This document shows, piece after piece, positions 1-11,400 of a DNA stretch of 64,000 nucleotides; within the stretch, counting starts at the first letter, position 1, and each line of letters begins with the position of its first letter. This stretch comes from JABDKJ01 sp964609215 (lineage in GTDB: Bacteria; Bacteroidota; Bacteroidia; Flavobacteriales_D; JABDKJ01). Both the position numbers and the translations under genes were made by a program. Location of the stretch: assembly GCA_964609215.1 (NCBI GenBank), contig CAZSQZ010000004.1, positions 124,001-188,000 of the forward strand, written 5' to 3'. The notes under the pieces were generated by a model. It ran no database searches, was not told where the DNA came from, and saw only the letters and a list, made by a program, of their open reading frames with translations.

Positions 1-3000
1 TCAAAAGCATTTAATGAACTGCTTAAATGATTTCTTAGGGTATAAGGGAAATCATCAACTATATTGACACTATACCAACCTGTATTTGCAATATTATCCA
101 ATACTTGTTCTAAAGCCAGCAGATTATGATTTTCTGGTGTATCACAAAGCAGGTTCTCTGGAGTTGCATTCACTTCTCCTGTATTCACTGGATTTGAATT
201 GTGGTCAAATGAACCGGATACGCTCTTACAAGAGCCATCTGTTGCCAGATATTCTATTTGAAAATTATAAGAAGTGCTTTGAATAGGATATATGTTATAG
301 ATAAAAGCAATGTCTCCTACTCCATTTTCAAATACAATATCATATACACTTGCAGGTTGATCTAAAATATATACGGAAGGTGAAGACGAAATCCATTCAT
401 GCTCATGAAAAGGCATTAGCCAGTAGTTTTGATTGGGAAAGAAGATATTTGAATTGCTTCCCAGATCAAAGTCATTAGTAATTGCATCAGTAGAAGAAAT
501 CACATGGTTCATTACATTTTTCAACTGCAATAATTCAAAGGAAGGGCTTGGATTGCTTTGAGCAAAATCTGCTGAACAATCGCTTATACCCGCATTATCA
601 TGCACCAAAATTAGTGTATGCTCTACTCCTGCTATTTCCGTGAGTATTTCAAAATAGCCGGGGTTACTTTGCTGTACTTCAATGAAGGCATTTATATTCG
701 GATTATAATTGTATAGGGTAAAAGTTGGCCCAACCGGTCCATTACCATCGTCAAATTGAATCTCAATATTATCCGTGTTAAGAGCTATTTCTAGGTTCCA
801 ATTTTCAAAAGGACTGTTCAAATTTGCTAGTGGATTTAAAAATTCAAAAAAGGAAAAGCTGAATGCTTCTATATCCATGAATTGCGCAGAATGAAATGGA
901 ATGCTTTGCGTGGATAAGAGCTCTTGTTCATTATGCAATTCTGCAATTAAATTTAGGATATCGTTTTCCAATGGACAAACTCCACTTTGCACATACATAT
1001 TATAATCAACAGTAGCCTCCAGTTCTTCTAACTGATTCATGTCGCCTTGGCAGGCATTGGTATTCTGTGGGAAGGACCAGGTAAATCTAGGAGCAAAACC
1101 ATTGGCAAAGAACTGATCTAAAATACTATTACATGCCTGATCTACTCCAGAAGCAATATCTCCCGGTATATCAAAATCTAAATCAATTGAAGGGAAGTTG
1201 GATAAAAACGAATTTCCAACACCATCTTCTGCACCAATGCATCCATTGTATCCTTGGCAAAGCCCAATGTTAGGATCTGCTGCAAACAAATCTGCATAGT
1301 TTTGAACCAATTCATTTCTCTTAGCTATATATAGCCCTCTAAAGGTATTCCATACTTCTTCTTGTTCCTCTGCAGACAAGTTATTGAGCTGCGCCCCATT
1401 ACATGGACTATTTGGGTTACTCTCCGCATCACTGCCGTACCATGTTCCACAAAGTGCGGTAATAATGGACAAATCCAATATTGATTCTCCGGTACCGTTA
1501 TAATCAGCTAAGTTATTTATAAATATACTTTCAGCATTGGTATATCCATGACTTGAAAATGCCGAAAAATTATTGTCAAAAAAGGGATCTGCATCAATAA
1601 AGCTTTGGACATTATTCATATCCAAACTAAAAGTTGAATAAGGTGTGGTAATGCTGATACCGTTCAAATAGTCATTATTGGAATTGAGGGCGGTAAGAAA
1701 CTCAGTTACACCTAAATTTTGTCCATCATTATCGGGCATATAGTCCGCACAAAATGAGAGGTAGCAATATTCCGGATGAAATTGAACTAAGGTTTCTGCC
1801 CAAGCGTTTTGCCAATTGGCGATAAAGTCTTCGAGATGGGTTAAGTCTTGAGGCTTACAATATGAATTCCCATTGATTTCAATGGGTGTTGAAAGATCAT
1901 TTTCCGGCAAGAATATACTTCCATCCCAAGTTAGTGGAATTAAAGAAAGACTACCATCTTCTTCAAAATAGACATCTTCGTTTGCGGCAAAAGCTTTCCA
2001 ATGAGAAGTGGATACGGCATTATTATTTGAAAATGTAAGTGGAGGCAACAAATTTGAATTTGCACCTGAACCCGAATTAAAAACGGATAGTTTAAATTCT
2101 TGTTCATTGCTATTGTCAATGGCTCCGTACTGCCCATAAGGAGATACATCTGCTAACATCATTCCATAGGCATTTTCACAAATACTTGGTTCTTGACAGG
2201 GCAATAAACAGGAATTCAAAAGCTCATCGAATTGCTTGTGAAAGAATTCTTCTTCTTCCGGAGTTATCTGTAAAATATCACCATCATAGTACTCCATTAC
2301 AAATCCTAATTGTGCATGCGCAACTGTAAAATTTGATGGATCTGTTCCTACAGGAGCTCCAATGATTGCATAATCATTGATTAAGCCATCATAGCAATCT
2401 TGGCAAGATGAATTACAAGCAGCTAAATCTTCAGCGGAAGGTGCATATAGATTCCAAAAATCTTCATAGGTCAGATAACAATTGGTTCCTGAATTTTCGT
2501 TCATTAAATACTCGAGAAAAGCTTGCGCATAATTTTCTAAAGCTTCTTCATTAATACTTAATTCTTTAGAAATAGTATAGTTTCCAATTCCCAAGGTCAG
2601 GTCTGGTGAAGTTACTTCAAAGTCATTCGGATTTGCTCCATTACAGAATTGTGTTCCAATAGCCGATGGATCTCCAATGGTATAGGATCCTGCAAAGGCT
2701 GCTAGGTCTGTTCCACAATCATCTTCAAGAGATAAATCCAGATCGTACACAATTTTGAAACATCCCATTTCCGTATCCAAACAAGGAGCCTGATGATGTT
2801 CATTGAACAGATTATAGGAAAAGGTGTGTTCTCCCTCAAATTCGACAAAAAATGGACGTTCAGCAGTTAGAGACTTTCCATCTGGTGAAAGATGATTACT
2901 GTCCGTATCGGTATCGACATCCGCACTATTTGATTTGTTCAATAAATCAAAAGACACATCCAACAAGGCCATTTCCTCATGCAAAGGTGTACTTGCGCCT

Positions 3001-4682
3001 GTAACAGTCAAAGCATTTAAGTTTTCTGGATTTTCACCAGCCAAGGCAGTTGCAACCACATTTCCAGCCATATCCAGATAAGAAATACTTACTTGTCCAT
3101 TGGGGTCTATAACTGCATTTCTTTTATAGTGGGAAGCATAGCCTGCATTGTTACCAAATAAACGGTTCAGTTGCTCTTGATAGGGTTGATCATAAAAGTA
3201 CTGTGTTGTATGTCCAGAGTTTAGATTATGATCTTCACCTATTCCTGTTTGTTCCTTTATTCTACCTGTATTGTCAGGTGTGTATTTTACAATAGAATAT
3301 GGAAAGCCGTTGGCCTCCGGCAAGTTTCTATGAAAATCACTCAAATTAGGATTTTGGTCAGAATAATAATTGGATGCTCCTGTTATATTGGACATGGAAA
3401 TTGAATTGTTTTCGCAATCTCCATTATCGGTATCAAAATGATTCCAGTGAAAAACATTATTGCCATCGATGGTATTAAAATTGGAATGATAGGTTAAGGC
3501 TTCTCCTTCGAACCTTCCATCTGGCACTGGGAGAATATTAATGCTAGGTCTTCCTTGTGCATCGTATATGGTTTGCCCCACTATTGTAGTATTGTCAGTA
3601 TTCATGTGGGTTACTGTTTGTCTATTTCTCAAAGAACCATCAAAATACGAGACTACAGACTTCCTTTTTCCTTCTTCAGCAAATTGACTGGAATACTGCC
3701 AGTTCTTGTTTCTTTGTTGAACAGAATTTTCATCGATGTAAAGTGCATTGGTAAAACAAGACAAATTTCCACAGGTGAAATTTTCAGAGGTCCACCTGCC
3801 AAAAATTTCATTTGGATATTGCTGCATGCTGCACCCAACAGGTCTTAAGCGATAAATTAACCAACCTCTTTCAAAAATATGTGGAATCTTGTATTCGGTT
3901 TCTACAATACTTACTCGGGTTGAATTTGTCCTGAATAAATTTTCATCTACATCAATTTCCGCAGGGTCAAAAACGCCAATATTGCCGTTAGCTAAAAGTT
4001 CATAATCGGTAATAAAGGTCCATTCCAAATCGTAATACTCCGCACCATCTATTGCATTCCAACGAATATGAACCAAATCTTCTTCATTGTCTAAAGCAGA
4101 ATTTTCCTGTAGTTGGTCAATCGCAAAAATGTTGCTTGGAGTAATGCTATTTATGTCCATTCTATTGCACCGTTCCACATCAATTTGAGAATAAAGACGA
4201 GCATTGGCATGAGCCGTATTGATATTTGAAACTTGTCCATTTTCATCTGTAGTGGTCATTGATAGCACATTGACTCTTATACTATGTGCTCCCGGAACCG
4301 CCCAAAAATTATTATCCAGTGTATTAATATCTCCTAAAGGATCGTATTCCAAGGATAGATTAATGATCACTCCGAAATTATCGGGAATCGGATTACCGGA
4401 TTGATCCATTACCCAAATCATACATTCAGCGTCCAATTGATAATAATTATCTATATAGGTGCTCTCCAGATGATCTAAGCTCAAACCAATGCGCCCTAAT
4501 GCGTTAATATTTTCATAAGGAGAAACACCATTTATCCAAGGGAAAAGTGGATCCATTACCCCAGTAATAGCTCCCGTAATGAATTGATTCCCTTGTATGA
4601 AGTTCTCATAAGTATCTTCTACTGCGGAAATCCTTAATGCAGAGAACAATAAAAGTCCGAAAATAATTAGTCTTTTTTTCAT
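1..4682 (-). CDS. Giant secreted RHS-like surface protein, 3' end outside window
   Basis: The reading frame stays open from an ATG at 4682 to the left edge, giving at least 1560 residues without a stop. It starts with a clear signal peptide (MKKRLIIFGLLLFSALRISA). Residues about 200-275 look fibronectin-III-like. At about 344-372 there is a YFDGSLRNRQ segment followed by YDAQGRPS, which resembles the N-terminal signature of the large DUF6443/RHS-associated proteins of Bacteroidota. Near residue 842 is MLADVSPYGQYGAI, another motif I associate with that family, and cysteine clusters follow. Known family members end in an RHS core that would lie outside the window, so whether a toxin tip exists is not visible. 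The start overlaps the stop of the upstream gene by 4 bases (ATGA), so translation is probably coupled. Function is unknown; an exported, surface-displayed shell or adhesin is inferred. Confidence 0.8.
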   Translation of the reverse strand, partial: MKKRLIIFGLLLFSALRISAVEDTYENFIQGNQFITGAITGVMDPLFPWINGVSPYENINALGRIGLSLDHLESTYIDNYYQLDAECMIWVMDQSGNPIPDNFGVIINLSLEYDPLGDINTLDNNFWAVPGAHSIRVNVLSMTTTDENGQVSNINTAHANARLYSQIDVERCNRMDINSITPSNIFAIDQLQENSALDNEEDLVHIRWNAIDGAEYYDLEWTFITDYELLANGNIGVFDPAEIDVDENLFRTNSTRVSIVETEYKIPHIFERGWLIYRLRPVGCSMQQYPNEIFGRWTSENFTCGNLSCFTNALYIDENSVQQRNKNWQYSSQFAEEGKRKSVVSYFDGSLRNRQTVTHMNTDNTTIVGQTIYDAQGRPSINILPVPDGRFEGEALTYHSNFNTIDGNNVFHWNHFDTDNGDCENNSISMSNITGASNYYSDQNPNLSDFHRNLPEANGFPYSIVKYTPDNTGRIKEQTGIGEDHNLNSGHTTQYFYDQPYQEQLNRLFGNNAGYASHYKRNAVIDPNGQVSISYLDMAGNVVATALAGENPENLNALTVTGASTPLHEEMALLDVSFDLLNKSNSADVDTDTDSNHLSPDGKSLTAERPFFVEFEGEHTFSYNLFNEHHQAPCLDTEMGCFKIVYDLDLSLEDDCGTDLAAFAGSYTIGDPSAIGTQFCNGANPNDFEVTSPDLTLGIGNYTISKELSINEEALENYAQAFLEYLMNENSGTNCYLTYEDFWNLYAPSAEDLAACNSSCQDCYDGLINDYAIIGAPVGTDPSNFTVAHAQLGFVMEYYDGDILQITPEEEEFFHKQFDELLNSCLLPCQEPSICENAYGMMLADVSPYGQYGAIDNSNEQEFKLSVFNSGSGANSNLLPPLTFSNNNAVSTSHWKAFAANEDVYFEEDGSLSLIPLTWDGSIFLPENDLSTPIEINGNSYCKPQDLTHLEDFIANWQNAWAETLVQFHPEYCYLSFCADYMPDNDGQNLGVTEFLTALNSNNDYLNGISITTPYSTFSLDMNNVQSFIDADPFFDNNFSAFSSHGYTNAESIFINNLADYNGTGESILDLSIITALCGTWYGSDAESNPNSPCNGAQLNNLSAEEQEEVWNTFRGLYIAKRNELVQNYADLFAADPNIGLCQGYNGCIGAEDGVGNSFLSNFPSIDLDFDIPGDIASGVDQACNSILDQFFANGFAPRFTWSFPQNTNACQGDMNQLEELEATVDYNMYVQSGVCPLENDILNLIAELHNEQELLSTQSIPFHSAQFMDIEAFSFSFFEFLNPLANLNSPFENWNLEIALNTDNIEIQFDDGNGPVGPTFTLYNYNPNINAFIEVQQSNPGYFEILTEIAGVEHTLILVHDNAGISDCSADFAQSNPSPSFELLQLKNVMNHVISSTDAITNDFDLGSNSNIFFPNQNYWLMPFHEHEWISSSPSVYILDQPASVYDIVFENGVGDIAFIYNIYPIQSTSYNFQIEYLATDGSCKSVSGSFDHNSNPVNTGEVNATPENLLCDTPENHNLLALEQVLDNIANTGWYSVNIVDDFPYTLRNHLSSSLNAF

Positions 4683-5401
4683 CGCGTTTGTGTTTTTTGG
4701 TATAAGTCAATCAATTCAAAGTTCGAGAAGTTCTTTTTAGTTTTCCACCCACTGTTTTCTAGTAAAACATATTTATCCATGTCAAAAAACGAGTCACTTA
4801 TTTCTTCATTTAATTTTATGTTCTTAAAATCAAATTTGGCTATAGGAATATATTCTTGCTCATTCTCATCTGTATTTTTTGACCACTTTTCATTGATATA
4901 CATTTGACAGGAAGTAATCATATTCAATTCCAGATCTATACTTAAATCGAGCACTCTAAAATTGAGCAAGGGATTTGGTTTAACAAATAGTCTGTAACTT
5001 CTACTTATTTCAGAATTTGAGAGTAATTCAAAACTGTCTAAAGATTGCACCAATTCTTCTATGGGCAATTGTGACATTTCCATATAATCAATTTCCATTT
5101 TCGGTCCTATCATCATACTAAGAGAGGAATCCACTTTTACAAATTGATGATATCTGTTTTGCATGGAAAGAATACCTGGGAATTCTAATCGGTATTTAGA
5201 GCCCTTTTGAATATGTTTCCCAAAAGCAGATGAAATGAGCTTTTCAGGATCTTCTGCATCATAAAAGGTTAAATGCATATCCATAGAAATGGATTGAATA
5301 TTCTTGTTATGCTCAATTAGCGATTTAGCATCTTCTTCAAAAGACTGCCCCCAACTATTTGACGCAAAGAATAACGAAAGTATAAGAATCAGGTTTTTCA
5401 T
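4679..5401 (-). CDS. Secreted protein of possible LolA-like fold between two giant genes
   Basis: This 240-residue protein has an N-terminal signal peptide (MKNLILILSLFFASNSWG). The mature part alternates beta-rich segments, including a late FDFKNIKLNEEISDSFFDM stretch. That layout recalls outer-membrane lipoprotein carrier (LolA/LolB) and DUF4292-type proteins, where a final strand pair is followed by a short D-x-x-F-like motif. No family is firmly recognised. The gene overlaps the stop of the upstream 2160-residue gene by 4 bases and its own stop overlaps the start of the next giant gene by 4 bases, so it is locked into the operon. A periplasmic chaperone for the giants is one possible role, but this rests on context and a weak fold guess only. 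Confidence 0.65.
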   Translation of the reverse strand: MKNLILILSLFFASNSWGQSFEEDAKSLIEHNKNIQSISMDMHLTFYDAEDPEKLISSAFGKHIQKGSKYRLEFPGILSMQNRYHQFVKVDSSLSMMIGPKMEIDYMEMSQLPIEELVQSLDSFELLSNSEISRSYRLFVKPNPLLNFRVLDLSIDLELNMITSCQMYINEKWSKNTDENEQEYIPIAKFDFKNIKLNEEISDSFFDMDKYVLLENSGWKTKKNFSNFELIDLYQKTQTR

Positions 5402-8400
5402 TGTAACGGCTCTTGGTATTTGTGATTTCTTCCCTCTTGAATTGTTTTTATTCCTCTCTCTGTTTCTTTTTTAACTCTTATCAGACTTCCTTCTTCATCG
5501 TACTCATAGAAAGTGGCAAAATTATTATCGTCTAACTCTGCTACTAATCTGTAGCTATAAGGATGATAGACATAAGATTTCATTGACCCATCGAAAGGAA
5601 GAACGCGGACATCGTCAATGTGAATATTATTTCCAGAATTCAGATTATTTACAATTTGAAATTCCACGGCTCCAGCCATACCGGCATCTAGGGTAAATTT
5701 ATAATCTCTCTTTTGCCAACCATCAATAATTGGGCTATTATAATAGCTTTCCATTGCAATAGGGTTTCCATTAAGAAGAATACTAAATTCATGATTATTG
5801 AAATCAAATATTTCTTCACCAATAGCATGTGTTTCTCTGACCCAGTAGCTTAACAAGAATTGTTTTGTTTCTGGTGTTCCATTATCATCGAAAGTAGAGG
5901 GTCCAAAAAGTCCAACATTATCTGCATTAGACAGCAAATAAGGAGCGGGAATTGGACCATTTACAGGTGTATCATCTGTACTTTGATTCAATATTCTTAA
6001 AGTTGAAACTGCGTTGTTAGTTCCTGGACTCACCTCTAGTGAAAACAGACCGCTGTGCGCAAACTGGTCACTTATATTATCCTGATGCTGTTCAAACTTA
6101 AAATGATGCGGCACAGAACAGTTAAAATCGTAATCCTCAAAATTATCAAAGGCTATTTCATTGTACTCAGCATTTGCACCAACAGCTGTAGGGATACTGA
6201 AATTGTACCCATACTGTGCAGAAGAATAAATACCCAGAGCATTTCTATTTTCTACTTCTGCACCAAATGGATGGTACTCTGTAATCTCCGTAACTGAGGT
6301 CCAATTAGTATTGTCAATTGTCCAGTCTTCTCCTGAATTAGGACTGTTCCAAAAGGTATTGGTAAAATCAGAGAACACTCCATCTTCACGGGAATTCAAA
6401 TCAGCGGATTGTTCCCTGTCGGCAAGATAAGTATGGGAGCGTAAAGGCTTCCAATTCCCTCTAAGCCCCATTAAAAAAGGATTTACTGTTTCGCCTTCTT
6501 GAGGAAGACAATAAGCTAGTTCAGGACAATCAATATCTATTTCGAAACAACCATTTGATTCAACTAAAATATCTTGAACCACTAAATTGCCGTTAAAATA
6601 TCCATCAAACACCAAAGTATAACCACCTGGATTGTACGGATAAGTTTGACCATTTCCTGTTTGAGTTTGATTAATTAGAACATTAGATAAAAGCATCTGA
6701 TCAACTGTACTTGGATCATAAGGTGTAATAGGATTTAACTTACAGCCTTGATCCACGTTATTAGGATCATTATCTACACAAATTATATTCTCACCATCAT
6801 AAGTGAAATAATTACAACTATTTGCATAAAAACCTGAAGCATTTAGATTGTTCATTATACCATCATAAGGAGGCTGAGATAAATCAACTGGTGGGTCAAT
6901 AATTCCAACACCAAACTGGTGCTCATCCACTAGGGCATTTATCAGATCTACAACACTTAAAATTGTGGTATTTGTTTCTAAAGGACAGGTTTGCATAAAT
7001 GTATTCCAATCATCTCTATACTCACTTGCGGTAGCTGTTAGAATATCTTTAGATGCATCAAAGATTAATGCATTGCCTTCAATAGGGTTCTTTTTGGTAA
7101 CAATAGATCCAATAGCCATGGCTTGCTGATTCTTTCTCCCTGGCTCTAAGATTTGCACGGAAACGTCAATCAATTCTGGTATAAGATTACCTTGTTCATC
7201 AATACAAATCAGTTCATTGTTATTAGTATTAACAGAACTCACCCATGCCTTGAATGGATTTGTTCCATTGCTTGGAATTATCCCTAAAACATCCCCAGGC
7301 ATGAAAATACCATCTGGAATAGAATTGGGATAAACTAGATTACCAGCATTTCCAAAATTCAAATTCTCTAGAGCTAGACCTTGACTTATATAAGCCTGTT
7401 CCATTCCCTGATAAGCCCAATGAGCAGGATATGAAAAAGAATACACCGGATCATCAAAAGCATTAACGGTTTCTGTCAAAAGAACTTCTCCAGTTTCACC
7501 ATCGTAGAGTAAGTTTTTTGTAGAAACAACACTGTTTAAATCATAGGCTTTCACTTCTCTAAGTAATCCGTACCTATTGATTACTTTGGTTGTTGTGGCG
7601 GTTTTAAGTTCTTTGGTTTGGGTAGAAACAGTAGGATATACCGGTGGAAGAACTATTGGGAAAACAGCTGCTAAAAATGCAATTGTATTTCCTTGGGTTT
7701 GAAATATATCAGTTTGCGTTTTGGATCTATTAAAATCTGACAAGAATTCAAATTCAACGCCTATTTCATTTTCAACAATATTTCCATCTTTGTTTATGGT
7801 TAAAACCTTATTGCTGAGTTTTTCTACAACATTAGAATTATTGGTAACCGAAGAATTAATATTAGCATATTCATTTTCTATGTTTTCGGTTTCATAAAAA
7901 TATTCAACTCCGGAAATTCGATTATCGTAATTATCATATATCCATTGTGCTTTTTGTTTGCCATGCATATCATTTAACTCCACAACATATCCCTGGCTTG
8001 CCGTTAAATGCTCTTTAGAATCGAATCTAAAGAAGTTTAAAATTGGATTGGTATGTTTATCGAACTTCAAAGTCGAATTTGGATTTAAATTTGTGTGCTC
8101 TGCACGTGTTGGAAAATCTTTGGAAGTATAGAATTCATTTACTACATAACCAGTTGCATTTTTTTCGACACCATCTTTTGAAATATCCTTTACCTCAATC
8201 CTACTATAACCAACCGATGCAGAAGGAAACAAAGATTCTCCAAATGGTTTTTCCGAATAATGTTTTTCATCTGCAGCTAGTAATTTTTTAATGTCTGTAT
8301 AAACAGGTTCTCTAAATGGATTTTCATCTCCACCAAGAACAGGTTCATAAGATGCTACACCAGAAGAATTTCCATTGGGGAGTAGATAAGAATATTCTTG

Positions 8401-11400
8401 GCCATACGTATCTCCTTCTGATAGTTCTTCATCCATCAATTGCCAATTATCATAGATTTTCACTGACTCAACTCTTGAGCCTCCCCCAAATTTCTTTCCG
8501 ATAGGATTGTATAATCTTATCCATGATTTTTGCGGTACAAATAAGGATCCGTAATGCTTTTCTTTTAAGGCTTGGTTAGGGCCAATTAAAGCATCCGCTG
8601 CTTGGCTCAATAAATTTCCATTTTGGATTACTGCCCAAGCCTGCTGCAAAAAATTATTATTTCCACCTGCTCCGGGAGGGTCTGGAAGATTGAAGGCTTT
8701 TCTAGGATTAAATTGTTGTGCAAAATGCCACGCTGCCTTTGAAATTGGGTGTGCATTCAAATTTCCATCTCCAGCAGTTGTAACTGGTTTTACTTTGATA
8801 TAGGCATGCCCCGAATCAATTCCAGCAATTGGATCATTTGAACCATTCTTTTCTAATTCAAAATAACCACTAACATAATCATAGGCAGGGTTTAATTCAT
8901 TATTATCCGATACATTTGTTAGGTCTACAAGCGACCTAAAATAAATAGGTTCGTTTTTTAAATCTCCTACTATTTTATCGATTACATCACTATCTGAGTT
9001 GAATTGATACTCGTCAGGAATATCAAAAAACATATAAAGGTTAGGGGCTGTGTTTCCTGAAATTGGATCTCCAAAGTATCTGGAACTTACTTGATTAACA
9101 TCTGGTTGATTTGCAACACCAATTATCTTATACATTTGTGTTGCCTTCTTATCTTGCACATAAGCATAATCATCTGATTCAAAATTAACCTCAATCAATC
9201 CACCTGATGGAAGTTGTATACTACTTAAATGCCATGAACTGACATATTCGTTAGCCATTAGTTGGCTTTGTTCTACGTAAGGATATTCAGCAGGTGAAAT
9301 AATGCTGTAAGGACTGCACCCATCAGCATTATTAGGTTTATAGTTACCCCATCTATCATAAGCCTTTAAATCATAGTTGGGATTTGGGTTGTCATAATTG
9401 AATTTATATTTATTTAAAGCTCCTTTTCCTGAATTCCCATAGGTAAAATAGACTTCTTTCAATGTCAATTTCCCTCCATTTGTAGAACTATTTTCTATTC
9501 CCTCACATAGTTCATTTGAGTATTTAAAATGAACTTCCTTAATCGGTATGGTAATATGACTTGGATCTAACAAAGCCTCCTCATAATCTGGTTTTGCATA
9601 AAGAGATACTCTATCCAACTGGTGCATAGAGGCAGAAGAAACATCATAACCACCATGTTCATCTTTCACGCCTTTTGCATCTGTTCTCGGAGAAGTATGG
9701 AAAATTGCAATATGCGTTTTTGTTTCAATTTTTTGAACGTACCAGAGTTCTTTTTCACCATAGATGTAACTGCCCTTATCATCATATTCATTGCTTTTCA
9801 GACCTTCACTATAGTTAGCTTTATGATCTTCGTAAGGCACTCTCCATCTGTAGTGAGGAACGGATGACTGAGTACCAGAAACACTTTCATTAGCATCGTA
9901 GGAAAATTTGGTATATGATCCAAAGTCATCATCTGATGGACCATCTCCAGTTCTATCAACGTAATCAGAGGATAAAACTGAGGTAAGAAGAAATGAATGT
10001 GCGTATGCACCTGTACTTACTGCATTATAATAATTATCTTGTCCTTTGTTATTTTCTATCGAGGCATCTTGATTGTTGTACCCTACATATCCGATAGAAC
10101 AATCACCATTACTCAATGAGGCGTTAAAGCTCACTTCCTTTTGAAATTTGTTGTATGCTGCAATTCCATACACATATTTAGACCCATCATTTCTTAAAAC
10201 AGAGATTTCTCCTATGTGATGATCCTCAGCGTCAGAACTTCGATATTTCTCAATACCAAAATCTTCAACCTTACCTGCAGATAAATGACTAATCACTTGA
10301 TTTCTTTTAGCACGATTCTGACGATAAATTTTTTCATCAAAAGGTGTTGTATTTCCATACTCATCTTCCAAGTAAGTTGCTGGTTTTCTATTAAATCTGG
10401 ATCCAGCTAAAGGAAAACTTACCGCATCATAAGCACCCGCAGAATTAAAAAAAGAAGGGTCAGAGCTCACTGTTTTTTCCCCAACTTGTTGAAAGTGAAA
10501 GTCCTCAAAAAGGTCATCATTATTGGATGCATATCTCAAATTACCTGAAAGAGGATTGTTCCATCTTCTTGTAAAGCTTTCAGTCTTTATAACATCAAAA
10601 TCCCCTCCCAGATGAGCTGTATTACCTCCTTCAAGTTCAAGGCTTACATTTCCTGATGAACTCGGGTTCAAAACGTAGGCATCGTTTACAGATCCCAATT
10701 GATTCCTAAATGGCCTGAAAGCACCACCTATTCCTTGTCCACTGATATTGAAAATATCAAAACTAGGAGTCACTATTGGAAGATTCTTTGCATGTTGATT
10801 TATTTGAACTTCTTTTTCTCGATTAAAGTCCAGAAGCGAAGAACTGTTCGTAGATCCTTCTTGAAAGTTCATATACCCGTAGGATGGATTTTGAACGCTT
10901 TTAGTTTGTAGTTCCTGTTCACTAAAACTTCCCACAAAACCGTATTGACCTGACAAGGCAAAAAAGGTACCTCCTGTATTTCCAGAGAAACTGAAAGCAC
11001 TACTTTTAAAAGGCAAATCAATTTGAGGTACGTATGTGGGTGTATTAAATGACAAACTTGAACTTGATCCTGTTTCCATCTGAGCTCTTTTATCACTAAA
11101 CCCACTATTTTCTCCAGACACAGAAACTGTCATTGCTTTCAAACCTGCTCTAGAGTTTATTTGAACTCCAACTTTAGCTCCGGTATCCAAAGATTTACTG
11201 CCTTTGTCTATTTCATTTCTTTTTGCACTAAATCCAACAGATGGAGATATTGTTAAACCATCAGAATTTGCCGTAACTCCTAAACCAAATTGAGTTTTGT
11301 TGTCACTATTATTCTTTGAAAGTTGTATACTTTGGTTTAAGGAATTAGAAAGCCCAAGACCATTGTAACTATTGAAATTAATTCCCAATCCAAAGGTTAG

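Noticed and set aside
3555..3848. Open frame of 97 codons on the plus strand inside the giant gene
   Set aside because: It is antisense to a confident long frame and has no codon or motif support.
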